This document shows, one piece after another, positions 1-5,954 of a stretch of DNA of 5,954 nucleotides. The DNA is taken from assembly GCA_020061995.1 (NCBI GenBank), contig JAGUXE010000047.1, forward strand, positions 1-5,954. The letters run 5' to 3'. The DNA is from Ignavibacteriales bacterium. GTDB taxonomy: Bacteria > Bacteroidota > Ignavibacteria > Ignavibacteriales > Ignavibacteriaceae. A program made the translations under genes and the position numbers. Below the pieces are notes generated by a model. That model searched no databases, was not told where the DNA came from, and saw only the letters and a program-made list of their open reading frames with translations. The number at the start of each line of letters is the position of its first letter. Within the stretch, counting starts at the first letter, position 1.

Positions 1-330
1 CAAAGAACCTGAAAAACTGACTTGAGCGCCAAAATGAGGGAGGTTTGCATTAATTCCTTTTTGAACTGCATTTTTAGGCCAATCAGTATATGGTCCGCGG
101 CGTGAATTATGAATGTCAAATACTGAGTATGGGTAACGGTTTTGAAGTTGCGTCTGAATAACAGATTCATAAGGCCAATAAATAGGTTGATGCATATGCC
201 ATAAGAAAGCTATATAGATTGGAGGATTTGTTTTACCTAAGTTTTCATTTGCCCCTTTATCGAATGGTTGGTTTGATGATATAGGAAATAAAATAAATAA
301 AAGAGTCAATAATATTTTTATCATTGTCAT
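1..330 (-). CDS. GH57-family glycoside hydrolase, exported, N-terminal fragment (3' end outside window)
   Basis: Only the first 110 codons are present; the frame is open to the window edge. It starts with ATG at 330-328, which overlaps the TGA stop of the upstream amidohydrolase as ATGA. A second in-frame ATG two codons later (324-322) is an alternative start. Residues 1-19 form a signal peptide: Lys5, then a hydrophobic core, then a small-residue SSN region, with no lipobox. From residue 39 the sequence reads IYIAFLWHMHQPIY, with His47-Gln48-Pro49. This is the conserved first motif of glycoside hydrolase family 57, a (beta/alpha)7-barrel family of alpha-amylases, amylopullulanases, branching enzymes and 4-alpha-glucanotransferases. 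The catalytic Glu and Asp of the family lie further downstream and are not in the window, so the activity cannot be named. An alpha-glucan substrate is likely from family knowledge. A periplasmic or extracellular location is inferred from the signal peptide. Confidence 0.82.
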   Translation of the reverse strand, partial: MTMIKILLTLLFILFPISSNQPFDKGANENLGKTNPPIYIAFLWHMHQPIYWPYESVIQTQLQNRYPYSVFDIHNSRRGPYTDWPKNAVQKGINANLPHFGAQVSFSGSL

Positions 331-2000
331 TTTTTTAATGAAAATTCTACTTTATTTAAAAATATTATCTTCCCATCAAACATGGTCATAATTACTTTTG
401 CATCTTTTATCTTTATTGGATCGATGGTAAGGATATCCTTGGAAAGAACTATTAGGTCAGCCAGTTTACCAGCTTCAATACTTCCTTTTTCATTTTCTTC
501 AAATGCAGCATACGCACTATTTATTGTATAAGCTTTGATTGCTTCTTCAACTGAAATTTTTTCTTCCGGAACCCATCCATTAGGATTTTTATCATCTCGT
601 GTTCTTCTTGTTACTGCGGCATAGATTCCCATAATAGGTTTTAAAGGTGCGACTGCCCAATCGCTACCAAAACAAAGATGAACACCCTCTTCAAGAAATG
701 TTTTGAATGGATATGTATATTTTATTCTTTCCTTTCCAATTCTTCCTTCAGCCCATTCACCATCGTCAAGTAAATGCAATGCTTGTGCAGATGCAATTAC
801 ACCAATTTTCTTAAATCGAGGTATGTCTTTAAATCTTACATGCTGCGCGTGTTCGATACGAAATCTTCTATCCCATTTCGGATTATTTTTTTCTATCTCT
901 TCAAATAAATCAAGCATGAAGCTATTAGCTCTATCTCCGATTGCATGAACAGAAAGTTGTAGACCGTTTTTGTCTGCATCTAATGCCCATTCTCGAAGTT
1001 TACCGTTAGATACGATTTCCATCGGTAAACCAAAAGTATTCGTATCCTGCGCATAACAATCCCAAAACCATGCAGTTGAAGAACCGAGTGAACCATCGGC
1101 AAAAGCTTTCAAAGAGCCGAGTTTAATTTTATCACTCCCAAATCCTGCTCTAATACCGAGGTCTGTGAGAAACTTATAATCAGCAATAGGAAACCTTGTA
1201 TAAATTCTGCAAGAAAGTTGATTATCCGATTCAAACTTCTGAAAAACTTTTAAATCATTTTTATAAGTAATATCTTGAACAGATGTTACTCCATTTATTT
1301 TCGCTTCATTCAATGCAGTAATAAGAGCTTCTTCATATTCTTTTTCGGTCGGATCGGGTATAGCTTTTAAGACCAAAGAAATAGCTTTATCTTTTAAAAT
1401 TCCTGTTGGTTCATTTGTAACCGGATCTTTTTCAATAATTCCTCCATCAGGATTAGGAGTAGTTTTATCAATATTTGCAAGTTTAAGTGCAAATGAATTG
1501 GCGAGTGCTGTATGCCCGTCTAATCGATCGATTAGAACCGGAGTATTCTTTGTGAAGTCATCAATCATCTCTTTTGAAGGGAATTTTTTTATATCCCATG
1601 CTTCATGGTCCCAATTTCCGCCTTGGATCCATCTTCCTTCTTTATCTTTTACATAAGATTTAATTATTGAAATAAATTCTTCAGCAGATTTTGCTCCTCT
1701 TAGATTTATACCGTTAAGATACATTCCACCACTAATAAAATGTGTATGATTATCAATAAATCCGGGGAGCATCAACTTCCCATTTAGATCAATAATCTTA
1801 TCATCTTTTTCGATAAATTTTGCAGCATCCTTTTCTGAACCGGCAAAAAGGATTCTGTTTTCCAACACAATTACGACTTCGACAATCGGAGCCTTCGGAT
1901 TAACAGTGTATATTTTTCCATTTCGAAAAACAGTTTTAGTTTGAGAAAGTGTAGCCATTGTAAATAAAAGAAAAATTGAAAATATTTTTATTCGAGTCAT
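327..2000 (-). CDS. Exported amidohydrolase, YtcJ-like (Amidohydro_3) metal-dependent hydrolase
   Basis: This gene encodes 557 residues, a normal full length for the YtcJ-like group. Residues 1-19 form a signal peptide (TRIK, then a hydrophobic stretch to about TLSQ) without a lipobox cysteine, so the protein is probably periplasmic or secreted. The small N-terminal beta domain (22-78) leads into PGFIDNHTHF at 79-88, where His85 and His87 are the metal-binding HxH pair. Further family hallmarks follow: GGNWDHEAW (127-135), DGHTALAN (161-168), LKAFADGSLGS (297-307, with Lys298), VHAIGDRAN (351-359, with His352), RIEHAQHV (381-388, with His384) and FGSDWAVAP (444-452, with Asp447). The C-terminal GKLADLIVL (511-519) returns to the beta domain. 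Members hydrolyse amide or related C-N bonds, but substrates are mostly unknown, so none is assigned. The only ATG giving a whole signal peptide is at 2000-1998; no clear Shine-Dalgarno precedes it. The stop overlaps the GH57 start, which suggests translational coupling. Confidence 0.9.
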   Translation of the reverse strand: MTRIKIFSIFLLFTMATLSQTKTVFRNGKIYTVNPKAPIVEVVIVLENRILFAGSEKDAAKFIEKDDKIIDLNGKLMLPGFIDNHTHFISGGMYLNGINLRGAKSAEEFISIIKSYVKDKEGRWIQGGNWDHEAWDIKKFPSKEMIDDFTKNTPVLIDRLDGHTALANSFALKLANIDKTTPNPDGGIIEKDPVTNEPTGILKDKAISLVLKAIPDPTEKEYEEALITALNEAKINGVTSVQDITYKNDLKVFQKFESDNQLSCRIYTRFPIADYKFLTDLGIRAGFGSDKIKLGSLKAFADGSLGSSTAWFWDCYAQDTNTFGLPMEIVSNGKLREWALDADKNGLQLSVHAIGDRANSFMLDLFEEIEKNNPKWDRRFRIEHAQHVRFKDIPRFKKIGVIASAQALHLLDDGEWAEGRIGKERIKYTYPFKTFLEEGVHLCFGSDWAVAPLKPIMGIYAAVTRRTRDDKNPNGWVPEEKISVEEAIKAYTINSAYAAFEENEKGSIEAGKLADLIVLSKDILTIDPIKIKDAKVIMTMFDGKIIFLNKVEFSLKK

Positions 2001-2018
2001 AATTATCTGCTTTTAATT

Positions 2019-2059
2019 AAAAAATAGGGTGAAAAATATCGTATCGATATTCTTCACCC
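2019..2059 (-). terminator. Intrinsic (rho-independent) terminator after the lipoprotein gene
   Basis: On the minus strand, bases 2059-2045 pair with 2041-2027 to give a 15-bp stem containing one G-U wobble and otherwise only Watson-Crick pairs, closed by a 3-base loop (2044-2042). The stem base is GGGUGA against UCACCC. Two bases after the stem there is a run of six U (2024-2019). The wobble is tolerated only in the minus-strand RNA, and no matching U run directly follows the stem on the plus strand, so it acts in the minus direction. It begins 23 bases after the TPR lipoprotein stop and ends the presumed upstream transcript. It also lies directly in front of the amidohydrolase start at 2000. 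Confidence 0.82.
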
Positions 2060-2082
2060 ATTAATACTAAGTATTTTTTATA

Positions 2083-2694
2083 CTATTTTTTCTTCCCGAT
2101 AAAAAGAGTCCGTTTATATTTCTCGATTTCCGCAGCTAAAGCCATGAGTCCCTGCGGCGTTGAAATATCGGCGTTAAATGATGGACTTACTAAACGAATT
2201 TGGTCAAGGCTCTTGGTGAAGTCACCGAGTAAAAAATAATTTTCTGCTGAAAGGACATTTAGATCATTTGTATTGTAACGAGTATCATATTGAAAAACCC
2301 ATCCTGTATCGCGTTGAAAAACTTGAGTTATTCTAAAATTGGATTCATCAAAACGTTTTAAAGCATTAAGTGCTACAGCCCATCCGGCATAAAGATTAGT
2401 TAACAATTCACCATAATTTTCAGCATCAGAGAACTCACCTACTGCCTCATTCAAACTATCAATAAGCATGTATGACCAACCAAGTCCTAGGTAAGCCGCT
2501 CCTCTATTAGAGTATACACCCTTAGCAGTATTGAATTTTTCGATTGCACCCCCATAATTTTTATTCTGAAAAGCAGTCCATCCGTCACGCACATAATTAT
2601 CATACTGGTCCTGCGGTTCGGGATCGTTGGCACAGCCTGTGAATAAGGTGAAAAAAAAGGCTATTACTAATAAGGATAACAAATATTTTTTCAT
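2083..2694 (-). CDS. Small lipoprotein with TPR-like repeats
   Basis: From the ATG at 2694-2692 the product is 203 residues. A more upstream in-frame ATG at 2706 would add four residues, but GGAG (2704-2701) sits six bases before the 2694 start and overlaps the upstream codons, so 2694 is preferred. The N-terminus is KKYLL plus a hydrophobic stretch ending in LFTG-Cys21. This fits a signal peptidase II lipobox, with a slightly unusual Phe at -3. Asn and acidic residues follow the cysteine (CANDPEPQD), which fits an outer-membrane or surface lipoprotein. The mature part contains helix pairs of TPR type at about 33-62 (NKNYGGAIEKF), 65-95 (AAYLGLGWSYM and LNEAVGEF), 98-128 and 147-170 (ENYFLLGDFTKSLDQI). 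TPR domains mediate protein-protein contacts and no catalytic motif is visible. No specific function can be named. It ends in GKKK with no T9SS tail. Confidence 0.85.
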   Translation of the reverse strand: MKKYLLSLLVIAFFFTLFTGCANDPEPQDQYDNYVRDGWTAFQNKNYGGAIEKFNTAKGVYSNRGAAYLGLGWSYMLIDSLNEAVGEFSDAENYGELLTNLYAGWAVALNALKRFDESNFRITQVFQRDTGWVFQYDTRYNTNDLNVLSAENYFLLGDFTKSLDQIRLVSPSFNADISTPQGLMALAAEIEKYKRTLFIGKKK

Positions 2695-2700
2695 TAAGAG

Positions 2701-2704
2701 CTCC
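2701..2704 (-). promoter_or_regulatory. Shine-Dalgarno GGAG deciding the lipoprotein start
   Basis: The minus strand reads GGAG, a six-base spacer, then ATG at 2694. This is the only good Shine-Dalgarno match before any start in the window; the amidohydrolase, GH57 and 933-residue genes have A/T-rich leaders without one. It selects the 2694 start over the ATG at 2706, which overlaps the site itself. Confidence 0.6.
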
Positions 2705-2738
2705 ATGAAATAAATTCAATTCTATTTTACTAAAATAA

Positions 2739-5540
2739 TCATTTTATCATAATAAATTTCTTACATGCCAGAAAATTTCCCGAACTCAATTCGTAAATAT
2801 AAACACCGCTTGAGAGCCTTGATGCGTTAAATTCAACACTGTATTTTCCATTCTCCTTTTCTTCATTTACAAGTGTGGTTACTAGTTTGCCGAGTAAATC
2901 ATATATCTTCAAAGTTGTAAACCCTTTTTCTTTAATCTGATAGGTTATCGTAGTGGTTGGGTTAAAGGGATTTGGGTAATTCTGTTCCAGTTTGTATACG
3001 GTTATTCTTTCTACTCCTTGACTTCCTTGCTTTTCTAATCCTTCTCCGGCAACTCTGTTATAGAGGATTGTATCTGTATTGGTCGTTGGGATATTTCCAT
3101 ATCTGGCGTTGTAATATATCCCTTGTATGAAGTACTCTGCTACATTTTCATTTGATTGAGAGGCTCCTTCCAATATCGTTGTTGTAGTATCTGTATATGT
3201 TCTCGTTCCTCCCATTACTGTAGCTATATGTACAAATCCCGGTGTATCCTTTTTCCTATAAATCTTGAAACTGCCTATCTGACTTATTGTCGGGTGACTT
3301 CCCCAATACAACTTCGGGTAATTTCCAACTCTCCCTTTCAATAGTGCTCTGCTCCAACTATTTGTGGTTATCACAAAATTACTGTCTGATTTTATATATC
3401 CGTTTCCGGTTATAAATCCTCCATTCTGAAGGTCAATAGGGGCATTTATTGTATATATCTTGTCTGTGTTAATGAAAATTGTATCATATAATGTCAACAT
3501 TCTTGTCAATTCTGTGTTTGAACTCAGCGTCTCGTTTATTATTAAGTCACCTCCATATTTAATCGCCGGCAAAATTGAGTACAATCTACTATCGTACATC
3601 GGAATATCTGTTGCCAGATTCAGAGTATCAGCATAAGAGTAGTATGTTGTATCTTCAATATCTCTTAATGTCCAATTGTTATAATCTATACTTGGCCGTG
3701 AAAGTTGAATTGTGAAAGTCCTTTGGCTGATTAGTGAATCGGGATTATGCCGCGGCAGATTTGATACCATTAGGTAGTTATTTCCCCAACTATCATACAG
3801 ACGATATAAGTAGGTCATAAGGTAGTCAGAATTGGTAGAGATGTTATGAAGAAAGCTTATTCTTTCCCCAAGTAAAGTAACCGAGTCTTGCGGCTTATAA
3901 AAAGTATGGTATTCAAAATTATAATTGAGCTTGCTTAGACTCTGTCCAAATACACCGGAAAGTCTCGGAAACACCTGATCTTTTATATAATTATACAACT
4001 CGGTAGGTTGGTAGTCCTGATCAACTAGCCCCAAATAATAACCTGAATATGAATCATTGTTTGAATAGTACTTCCATAAATAAATCCCTTTGGCTCCTTG
4101 TGCTAATGCAATCACTATTGATGCCCATAGCTCTTTCCCGGTTGGATATCGGTAGCGACCGGGCTCTCCTCCAAATGTCTGTGCCATATAATAAAAACCG
4201 GCTTCCGCATACCGCTTTGTATAGTATTGTACCTCAAACATTCTTAAATGATGATAGATAAATTCTACATTAATTTCGTTATCATTACCAAACGGATAAT
4301 GATCGCTCCAAAATCTATAAGGTCTTACTTTTTTTGTGAAACGGGCATAACCGGAATCTGCATCTTCAAAACCATGCCAATGCATTTCAACTTTTCCATG
4401 ATAATCGGTGATAAATGGTGTAATTAATCTTGTTCGTCCCGCTGCTTTTAGTATGGAATCAACTACACGGTATGGTTCGTGGGTGTCAAGGTAATATGGT
4501 TCATCCCGTGTATTCCAGTAGGCTAAGTTTGTACTTACTCCATCCTTATAACCTGCATCGTAATTTAGTAAATCGCTGACGAATAGCGTTGGTTCGTCAA
4601 CATACTTTGCCCAAATATAGTCATCATACAAATCAAAATAATCGATATATACTACCCTTTTCCCCAACCAGTATATCTTAAATTGCAGACCTCTTAAATA
4701 TGCAACCTCCGGCGGAGTATCTTCCGGGCTTCTCCATTCAAATGCTCCGCCAATTTCTTGACCATAAGGAATTTTTACGCTGTCAAATGAGGAAAGGAAT
4801 GAGCTGTAATTATACACCCCTATATGCAGCGGAGACAACTCAAATTCTGTGGATAAATCCCCGTCTTTTATATAAAAGGTTTCCAAAACAAACGATTCTT
4901 CATCATTGTTCAGAAGGTAATTTGCAGTAACTTCTATTTTAAGGAGCGTATCTGATATGCTCTCCATAGAAACTATTTGCTCTTCGTCGGGCAAAACTTC
5001 CCCTTTTCTTGCACGGATTCTTAAATTATACGTTAATATTTGGGCCATAAGCTCCGGCTGTATTGTAAAATATTTAGTCTCTTGATAATAATCGGGACCT
5101 TTTAGCCATAGTTGCCCTTTATTTGAAGCGTTCATCCCTGTACTTAAACATCCCACTCCGTTCACTGTTGTAACATTCCCATAATTCTTCTTTAGCCCGA
5201 TTCCTTTGCTTACTATTTCCTTTGCATACCATTTGTTATAATATCCGGTTGTATAATGAATCGGCAAGTCTTTTATGCTCCTAGCATTTTGAGCTATAAT
5301 ATTTCCAATCATCTCAACACTATCCCTTGAAGTCTCATTTGAATCCGGATGTGCTAAATATTGTATTATGCTGTTTGCACCCATTGCCTTTATCTGCCAA
5401 TAATTGGTCTCAAGTTCCGGATGTCCCTTTTCTGATACTGCGACATATACTCCAAACGGAAACGGAATCTGCTGTCCAACTATTTCAGAATTAATAGTTA
5501 TAAGAACTAACATTGCGGGTATTAAGAATCGGTTTAACAT
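2739..5540 (-). CDS. Secreted T9SS cargo protein with putative TIM-barrel glycoside hydrolase domain, Fn3-like module and sorting tail
   Basis: This gene encodes 933 residues with a signal peptide at about 1-22 (LNRFLIPAMLVLITINS). Residues 26-100 look like the first strands and helices of a TIM barrel (FPFGVYV, then AMGANSIIQYLA). Residues about 118-300 are rich in alternating beta strands and look like an inserted beta-sandwich. Barrel-like sequence resumes with LAYWNTRDEPYY (339-350, Glu347 in an Asp-Glu-Pro motif), YYMAQTFGGEPGRYRYP (450-466) and IALAQGAKGIYLWKYYS (477-493). This pattern resembles glycoside hydrolases of the beta-galactosidase-like superfamily; Glu347 is a candidate catalytic acid, but this is inference. 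Residues 640-740 are beta-rich and 745-800 are Fn3-like (GSFKIYRKKD, then RTYTDTTT). Residues 851-933 form a type A T9SS sorting domain (QNYPNPFNP at 853-861). The exact GH family is not recognised. The ATG at 5540 gives an intact signal peptide. The gene lies 43 bases after another T9SS cargo gene. Confidence 0.85.
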   Translation of the reverse strand: MLNRFLIPAMLVLITINSEIVGQQIPFPFGVYVAVSEKGHPELETNYWQIKAMGANSIIQYLAHPDSNETSRDSVEMIGNIIAQNARSIKDLPIHYTTGYYNKWYAKEIVSKGIGLKKNYGNVTTVNGVGCLSTGMNASNKGQLWLKGPDYYQETKYFTIQPELMAQILTYNLRIRARKGEVLPDEEQIVSMESISDTLLKIEVTANYLLNNDEESFVLETFYIKDGDLSTEFELSPLHIGVYNYSSFLSSFDSVKIPYGQEIGGAFEWRSPEDTPPEVAYLRGLQFKIYWLGKRVVYIDYFDLYDDYIWAKYVDEPTLFVSDLLNYDAGYKDGVSTNLAYWNTRDEPYYLDTHEPYRVVDSILKAAGRTRLITPFITDYHGKVEMHWHGFEDADSGYARFTKKVRPYRFWSDHYPFGNDNEINVEFIYHHLRMFEVQYYTKRYAEAGFYYMAQTFGGEPGRYRYPTGKELWASIVIALAQGAKGIYLWKYYSNNDSYSGYYLGLVDQDYQPTELYNYIKDQVFPRLSGVFGQSLSKLNYNFEYHTFYKPQDSVTLLGERISFLHNISTNSDYLMTYLYRLYDSWGNNYLMVSNLPRHNPDSLISQRTFTIQLSRPSIDYNNWTLRDIEDTTYYSYADTLNLATDIPMYDSRLYSILPAIKYGGDLIINETLSSNTELTRMLTLYDTIFINTDKIYTINAPIDLQNGGFITGNGYIKSDSNFVITTNSWSRALLKGRVGNYPKLYWGSHPTISQIGSFKIYRKKDTPGFVHIATVMGGTRTYTDTTTTILEGASQSNENVAEYFIQGIYYNARYGNIPTTNTDTILYNRVAGEGLEKQGSQGVERITVYKLEQNYPNPFNPTTTITYQIKEKGFTTLKIYDLLGKLVTTLVNEEKENGKYSVEFNASRLSSGVYIYELSSGNFLACKKFIMIK
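2742..2990 (-). other. T9SS type A C-terminal sorting domain of the 933-residue protein
   Basis: Residues 851-933 carry QNYPNPFNP (853-861), ITYQI, LKIYDLLGK (877-885), LSSGVYIYEL (909-918) and the terminal KKFIMIK. This is the usual order of conserved blocks in the Por secretion tail: an N-terminal Asn-Pro block, the Gly-Lys-x-Val turn, then Ser-Gly-x-Tyr and a basic end. The tail is recognised by the type IX translocon in the outer membrane and is normally removed on export, leaving the protein free or surface-anchored. The translocon genes themselves are not in this window. Confidence 0.9.
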
Positions 5541-5583
5541 TTTAACACATCATTTTTATTATAATAGAATTATTTTTTTTGAT

Positions 5584-5954
5584 CTATTTTATTAAAATCA
5601 TTTTACGTATATCGGTAAATACCGGAATCATATTCTCATCTATAACCTCTAACTTATAGAGGTATATTCCGCTGGCAAGTGATGTTATCTTTTGTCCCGA
5701 ATACCGAAACTCCGATTCATGATATCCTCTCTCTTTCCATTCGTTCGTGATTACTTCAACCATTTCTCCTTTGATGTCATAAACAATTAATTTTACATAT
5801 CCTCTGTTTTTTAGGATGTAACCAATAGTAGTCGACGGATTAAATGGATTTGGAAAATTTTGATAAAGTTTATATGCTTGGGGAATAACCCCTTCCGTCT
5901 TTACCGTTAATGGATCTCCCCATAATACTTCTTCTCCGGCTGCTGATTCATTAC
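5584..5954 (-). CDS. T9SS cargo protein, C-terminal fragment (5' end outside window)
   Basis: The frame is open from the window edge (first full codon 5952-5950) to a TAG stop at 5586-5584, giving 122 residues. The first roughly 25 residues (GEEVLWGDPLTVKTEGV) look like the end of a beta-sandwich module or linker. From residue 27 a T9SS sorting domain follows: YKLYQNFPNPFNPSTTIGY, then VYDIKGEMV (57-65), LASGIYLYKLE (92-102) and the basic end RKMILIK. The signature blocks match those of the next gene's tail, but this copy has two short extra stretches: about five residues before the LASG block and several before the final RKM block. What the main body of the protein does cannot be seen. The gap to the next gene is 43 bases with no hairpin, so the two are probably co-transcribed. 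Confidence 0.85.
   Translation of the reverse strand, partial: NESAAGEEVLWGDPLTVKTEGVIPQAYKLYQNFPNPFNPSTTIGYILKNRGYVKLIVYDIKGEMVEVITNEWKERGYHESEFRYSGQKITSLASGIYLYKLEVIDENMIPVFTDIRKMILIK

Noticed and set aside
703..948. Plus-strand open frame of 81 codons antisense to the amidohydrolase
   Set aside because: It lies wholly within a well-supported gene with conserved motifs, shows no recognisable domain and its composition is that of a shadow frame. The plus-strand frames at 3156-3344, 4049-4261 and 4700-4930 are rejected for the same reason.
2063..2080. Small plus-strand hairpin (5-bp arms 2063-2067 and 2071-2075) followed by a T run
   Set aside because: A five-pair AT-rich stem is too weak for a terminator, and there is no plus-strand gene to terminate.
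2723..2737. Perfect odd palindrome tatttta-c-taaaata just after the 933-residue gene stop
   Set aside because: The seven-pair arms are almost all A/T with a one-base centre. This is expected by chance in an AT-rich spacer and cannot form a sensible hairpin loop. An operator is possible but unsupported.
5558..5563. TATAAT-like box on the minus strand in the gap before the 933-residue gene
   Set aside because: There is no matching upstream element at the right spacing, and TATAAT occurs easily in such AT-rich DNA. Bacteroidetes-type sigma factors also favour a different -7 consensus.
5404..5595. Plus-strand open frame running through the start of the 933-residue gene and the intergenic gap
   Set aside because: It is antisense to the signal-peptide region, has no recognisable motif and no supporting ribosome site.

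Overview
All recognisable genes in this window lie on the minus strand, so transcription runs from high to low coordinates. The DNA is AT-rich. Two proteins end in type IX secretion (T9SS) C-terminal sorting domains with the motif Q-N-(Y/F)-P-N-P-F-N-P. That sequence style is typical of the Bacteroidetes/Chlorobi/Ignavibacteria group, and this particular form is especially common in Ignavibacteria-like lineages. The lineage is an inference from motif style; there is no marker gene here.

Layout in transcription order: (1) 5954-5584, the last 122 codons of a secreted T9SS cargo protein, whose start is outside the window. (2) 5540-2739, a complete 933-residue secreted protein. It looks like a TIM-barrel glycoside hydrolase interrupted by a beta-rich segment, followed by beta-sandwich/Fn3-like modules and a T9SS sorting tail. 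(3) 2694-2083, a small lipoprotein with TPR-like helical repeats. (4) 2059-2019, a strong intrinsic terminator hairpin. (5) 2000-327, an exported amidohydrolase of the YtcJ-like (Amidohydro_3) group. (6) 330 to beyond position 1, the first 110 codons of an exported GH57-family glycoside hydrolase, whose start codon overlaps the amidohydrolase stop in an ATGA quartet.

The first three genes are separated by about 43-44 bases with no terminator between them and may form one transcript ending at the hairpin. The amidohydrolase and GH57 genes form a tightly coupled pair after it. Only 26 bases separate the hairpin base from the amidohydrolase start, so expression of the pair probably depends on read-through or on a promoter overlapping the hairpin. 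Every protein carries an export signal, or in the 5'-truncated case a T9SS tail. The theme is therefore envelope or extracellular proteins, with at least two carbohydrate-active candidates (GH57 and the 933-residue protein). There are no RNA genes, mobile elements, CRISPR arrays or gene-free stretches above 300 bases. Nothing here amounts to a clearly new system. The most distinctive items are the uncharacterised multi-domain GH-like T9SS protein and the hairpin squeezed against the amidohydrolase start.
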